From Ruminococcus sp. YE71 (GTDB taxonomy: Bacteria > Bacillota > Clostridia > Oscillospirales > Ruminococcaceae): DNA of 64,000 nt. The notes beneath the pieces are model-generated. The model was not told the origin of the DNA, ran no database searches, and was given only the letters and a program-made list of their open reading frames with translations. A program made the position numbers and the translations under genes. The stretch is taken from positions 88,546 through 152,545 of the forward strand of contig NZ_FPIR01000009.1 of NCBI RefSeq assembly GCF_900119155.1. Reading direction: 5' to 3'. Each line of letters opens with the position of its first letter. Position 1 is the stretch's first letter. Below, piece by piece: positions 61,902-64,000 of this stretch.

Positions 61902-62748
61902 GGCTAATGATTATCAGTATATATACTGCATTGATACAAACAACGGCAGTTATATAGAATATCAGCGTGAAAGTGCAGACAAGGATTTTTCGATTAAGAA
62001 CAGGGGCACAGACTTTTTCACTGACTGCCAAAAAGCCTGCAGCAGAATAATATACGAAGAAGACCGTATGCTTTTTCATGATATGTTCAACAAAGAGTCA
62101 TTCATAAAAAAAATAGATGATGGTGAGCTTTTTGGTTTCGATTACAGATACGAAAAGGGCGATGTGCTAAAATTTTACCGCCTTAAAACAATAATAGGCA
62201 CAGACGAAAACGAAGGAACTGTGTTTATAGGCGTTACGGATATAGACACTCAAAAGCGCCGAGAGATCGAAATGAAAGAAGCACTATTCAAAGACTCGCT
62301 TACAGGTGTAAAGAACAAATCTGCATATAGCAATACCGAAAAGAAAATGAATGCTCTTATTAAAGAAAAAATATGTGAGGATTTTTCTGTATTTGTGTTT
62401 GACCTTAATGATCTGAAAAAGATAAACGACAATCTCGGACATGACGAAGGTGATAAATACATACGCTCAGGCTCGTCGCTGATATGCAAAACATTCAAAC
62501 ATTCACCCGTTTTCAGGATAGGCGGAGATGAATTTGCCTGCATTCTGAAAGACAGCGACTACGAAAACAGAGTACAGCTCAAGAATCAAATAAGAGAGCA
62601 AATTGAATACAATAAGCGGCACGGCTGTGTAGTAATTGCTGTTGGCAGTGCGGATTATCTGCCTAATGAAGACATTTGCCTGCTTGATGTATTCAAAAGA
62701 GCAGATAAAGAAATGTACGAGGATAAAAATCGTCTTAAAAACAGTTGA
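61900..62748 (+). CDS. Diguanylate cyclase (GGDEF), possibly 5'-truncated
   Basis: 282 residues. A PAS-like sensor (DYQYIYCIDTNNGSYIEY onward) precedes a GGDEF domain with DSLTGVKNKSAY, FDLNDLKKINDNLGHDEGD and the active motif RIGGDEFACIL. It should make c-di-GMP. The start has no convincing SD and coincides with the end of the integrase fragment, so the true N-terminus, perhaps with membrane helices, may have been lost. Confidence 0.7.
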   Translation: MANDYQYIYCIDTNNGSYIEYQRESADKDFSIKNRGTDFFTDCQKACSRIIYEEDRMLFHDMFNKESFIKKIDDGELFGFDYRYEKGDVLKFYRLKTIIGTDENEGTVFIGVTDIDTQKRREIEMKEALFKDSLTGVKNKSAYSNTEKKMNALIKEKICEDFSVFVFDLNDLKKINDNLGHDEGDKYIRSGSSLICKTFKHSPVFRIGGDEFACILKDSDYENRVQLKNQIREQIEYNKRHGCVVIAVGSADYLPNEDICLLDVFKRADKEMYEDKNRLKNS

Positions 62749-62842
62749 TAAGTGGTTTACGCTGTTGAACAAATTTGCAAGTCCGTTAGGGCATAGCCTA
62801 CTGGCACACCTGATTTCCGTTCCGCACAAGTCATAATCAGAA

Positions 62843-62936
62843 TTGTGGAGCATTCCACAACAGGCATAAACCTTATTGAAACAAATAACAACAAGCCCTC
62901 GGAAATGCTCCGTAAGCATTTTATGAGGGCTTTTTC
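62843..62936 (+). terminator. Palindrome and terminator in the 62749-63073 gap
   Basis: TTGTGGA-GCAT-TCCACAA (62843-62860) is a perfect dyad of unknown use. AAGCCCTC (62893-62900) pairs with GAGGGCTT (62925-62932) around AAATGCT/AGCATTT and ends in T5CT4, a terminator for the GGDEF gene. The rest of the gap shows nothing. Confidence 0.6.
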
Positions 62937-63073
62937 TTTTCATGCAGACATTTGCAGGATTCCGTCGATTTTTTTGAAATAGGTGTTGACATTAAAAATT
63001 TGATTTGATACAATTTAGATACTGTATGAAACTTCGATCGAATATATACAGAACTTGTTTACGGAGGTATATT

Positions 63074-63439
63074 ATGACAAAGGACGAGCTTCATAAGTAT
63101 GTAGAGGAAAGTAAGGGCAACGAGAGCAACATCTGCCAGATTTGTGCTTTCAAGGACGGTGATGCCGTGTACAGTGACAATTGGCGTAACTTCACAATCG
63201 ACAGTGCTGTGAATGTCAATTCCGTTACAAAGGGAGTAATGGCTTTACTTACAGGGATAGCTATCGATAATGGTTTCATAACAGGTACAGATCAGAAAGT
63301 GATGGATTTCTTCCCCAATTACACTGTTAAGCGGGGCGAAAAGACCATCTATAATGTCACACTTGAGCATTTGCTGACAATGACCGCACCGTATAAATAT
63401 CGTTCTGAGCCGTGGATAATGCTGTATAATAAAACTTGA
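63074..63439 (+). pseudogene. Beta-lactamase-related serine hydrolase, truncated by an IS
   Basis: From ATG 63074 (SD ACGGAGGT) about 115 residues match class C beta-lactamase-like hydrolases: FTIDSAVNVNSVTKGVMALL contains the S-x-x-K motif (SVTK), and VTLEHLLTMTAPYKYRSEPW follows. The frame ends soon after SEPW in sequence belonging to an IS3-like element. The rest of the enzyme, including YxN and KTG-type motifs, is missing in this window. Confidence 0.72.
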
Positions 63440-64000
63440 CACAACTCTAACAACCAGAGTATAATAAAACCAAAGGAGTGTGTCAAAAATGGGTTCAGAA
63501 AGAAAATATGACAACGAATTCAAAAAGCAGGCTGTGAAATTAGCTAAAGAGATAGGAAGCACTGCAGCTGTTGCTGAACTGGGTATCCCCAAGAGCACAT
63601 TGGCTACATGGGTGCGTAAAGCAAAGGCAGGCGAGATCGATACAGGCTCGGGCACTCGCTTGCCCGAAGAATCTCTTAACCTTGCTCAGCAGCTCCAGGC
63701 TGCAAACAAGCGAATAAAAGAGCTTGAAAGGAAGAACCGTGAGCTTGACTGCTATGATCTTATGCCGCTGGGACTTGCGATCGAGGATAATATGAGAGCT
63801 TCGCTCTGCGTTCATACCCTTGAAAATGCAAAGAAAGCTTACCCTGAAATCAAGGGCTGCATAATACATTCCGACAGAGGCAGCCAATACACAAGTACAG
63901 AATATCGGACAGCAATACAGAGGTTTGAGATAATTCAGAGCATGAACAGCGCAGGAGGAAGATGCCACGACAACGCAAGATGCGAGAGTATGTGGGCAAG
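63425..64000 (+). mobile_element. IS3-family element, internally deleted, running off the window
   Basis: The left end lies between about 63415 and 63445. TTGACA (63431-63436) and TATAAT (63456 region) form an element promoter, and TTGACACA recurs as TGTGTCAA before the first ATG. Inside is an OrfA-OrfB fusion frame. The right end and target duplication are outside the window. Confidence 0.7.
63489..64000 (+). CDS. IS3-type transposase, OrfA joined in frame to the end of OrfB (partial)
   Basis: From ATG 63489 (SD AAAGGAG) the frame is open to the window end. Residues 1-88 are OrfA: a Tnp_1 HTH (NEFKKQAVKLAKEIGSTAAV, PKSTLATWVRKAK) and a leucine-zipper-like helix (RIKELERKNRELD). It then switches to OrfB, LGLAIEDNMRASLCVHTLEN, with the second Asp of the DDE triad in IIHSDRGSQYTS and the Glu in CHDNARCESMW. 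The first Asp and most of OrfB are deleted, so it should be inactive. Confidence 0.75.
   Translation, partial: MGSERKYDNEFKKQAVKLAKEIGSTAAVAELGIPKSTLATWVRKAKAGEIDTGSGTRLPEESLNLAQQLQAANKRIKELERKNRELDCYDLMPLGLAIEDNMRASLCVHTLENAKKAYPEIKGCIIHSDRGSQYTSTEYRTAIQRFEIIQSMNSAGGRCHDNARCESMWA

Noticed and set aside
62760..62862. GTTAG-type operator in the gap after the GGDEF gene
   Set aside because: GTTAGGGCATAGCCTAC has a 7-nt spacer and is not next to a promoter.

Overview
The window looks like the chromosome of a Ruminococcus-like member of the Clostridia (Oscillospiraceae). The evidence is roughly balanced GC, strong Gram-positive SD sequences (AGGAGG), lipoproteins with a short lipobox, and families typical of gut and rumen Firmicutes: FUSC-type membrane proteins, MATE, paired half-size ABC transporters with TetR genes, and DUF1989 proteins. 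No rRNA or tRNA gene was recognised. Species assignment is inference.

Layout. (1) 0-3.4 kb: a minus-strand redox operon (fragment of an aldo/keto reductase, SnoaL-like protein, SDR, flavodoxin lipoprotein cut by the window edge), then a FUSC-type membrane protein fused to a degenerate HAD domain. (2) 3.5-13.8 kb: a nine-gene minus-strand nitrogen operon. It has two DUF1989 proteins, a 1197-residue biotin carboxylase of the urea/guanidine carboxylase type, allophanate hydrolase, a NifI1/NifI2-like P-II pair and an SsuABC-type transporter. Gene content fits guanidine use better than plain urea use. A LuxR-type regulator lies upstream. (3) 14.6-18.8 kb: gene debris, then a four-gene operon (alpha/beta hydrolase, aldo/keto reductase, GNAT, Ppm1-type methyltransferase). 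(4) 18.9-39.4 kb: a divergent NRPS-PKS cluster built almost entirely from separate proteins. Leftward: type II thioesterase, MacB-like ABC exporter, PPTase, crotonyl-CoA carboxylase/reductase, ketosynthase, ACP, acyltransferase, condensation protein. Rightward: acyl-AMP ligase fused to a carrier, three thioesterase-fold proteins with Cys in place of the nucleophilic Ser, a ketoreductase, an AT-less ketosynthase, two free carriers, and a PCP-Cy-A-PCP NRPS predicted to use cysteine. (5) 40-49.6 kb: a lipoprotein, an OhrR/glutathione peroxidase/radical SAM/CDF group, MATE, and a graveyard of broken genes and a MITE. (6) 49.6-61.4 kb: an amino-thiazoline-carboxylate hydrolase homologue with an esterase, then two heterodimeric ABC transporter pairs, two TetR genes and a methyltransferase. 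(7) 61.4-64 kb: integrase and GGDEF remnants, and a serine hydrolase gene cut by an IS3-like element with an internal deletion.

The main new idea is a regulon. One dyad, GTTAGC-N4-(G/A)CTAA(C/T), occurs seven times, each just downstream of a -10 box or beside a promoter. These promoters drive both arms of the NRPS-PKS cluster, the 18.7-kb operon, the thiazoline-hydrolase operon, the methyltransferase and the second ABC pair. Its TTAG-N6-CTAA geometry equals one dimer site of the DtxR/IdeR iron box. With the Cys-specific cyclization NRPS, this suggests a metal-regulated thiazoline metallophore system (synthesis, export, uptake and intracellular processing). The three Cys-type thioesterase-like proteins, each encoded directly after a carrier, may be SyrC/CmaE-like acyl shuttles that link the separate carriers. 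Chemistry, substrates and regulator identity are inference.
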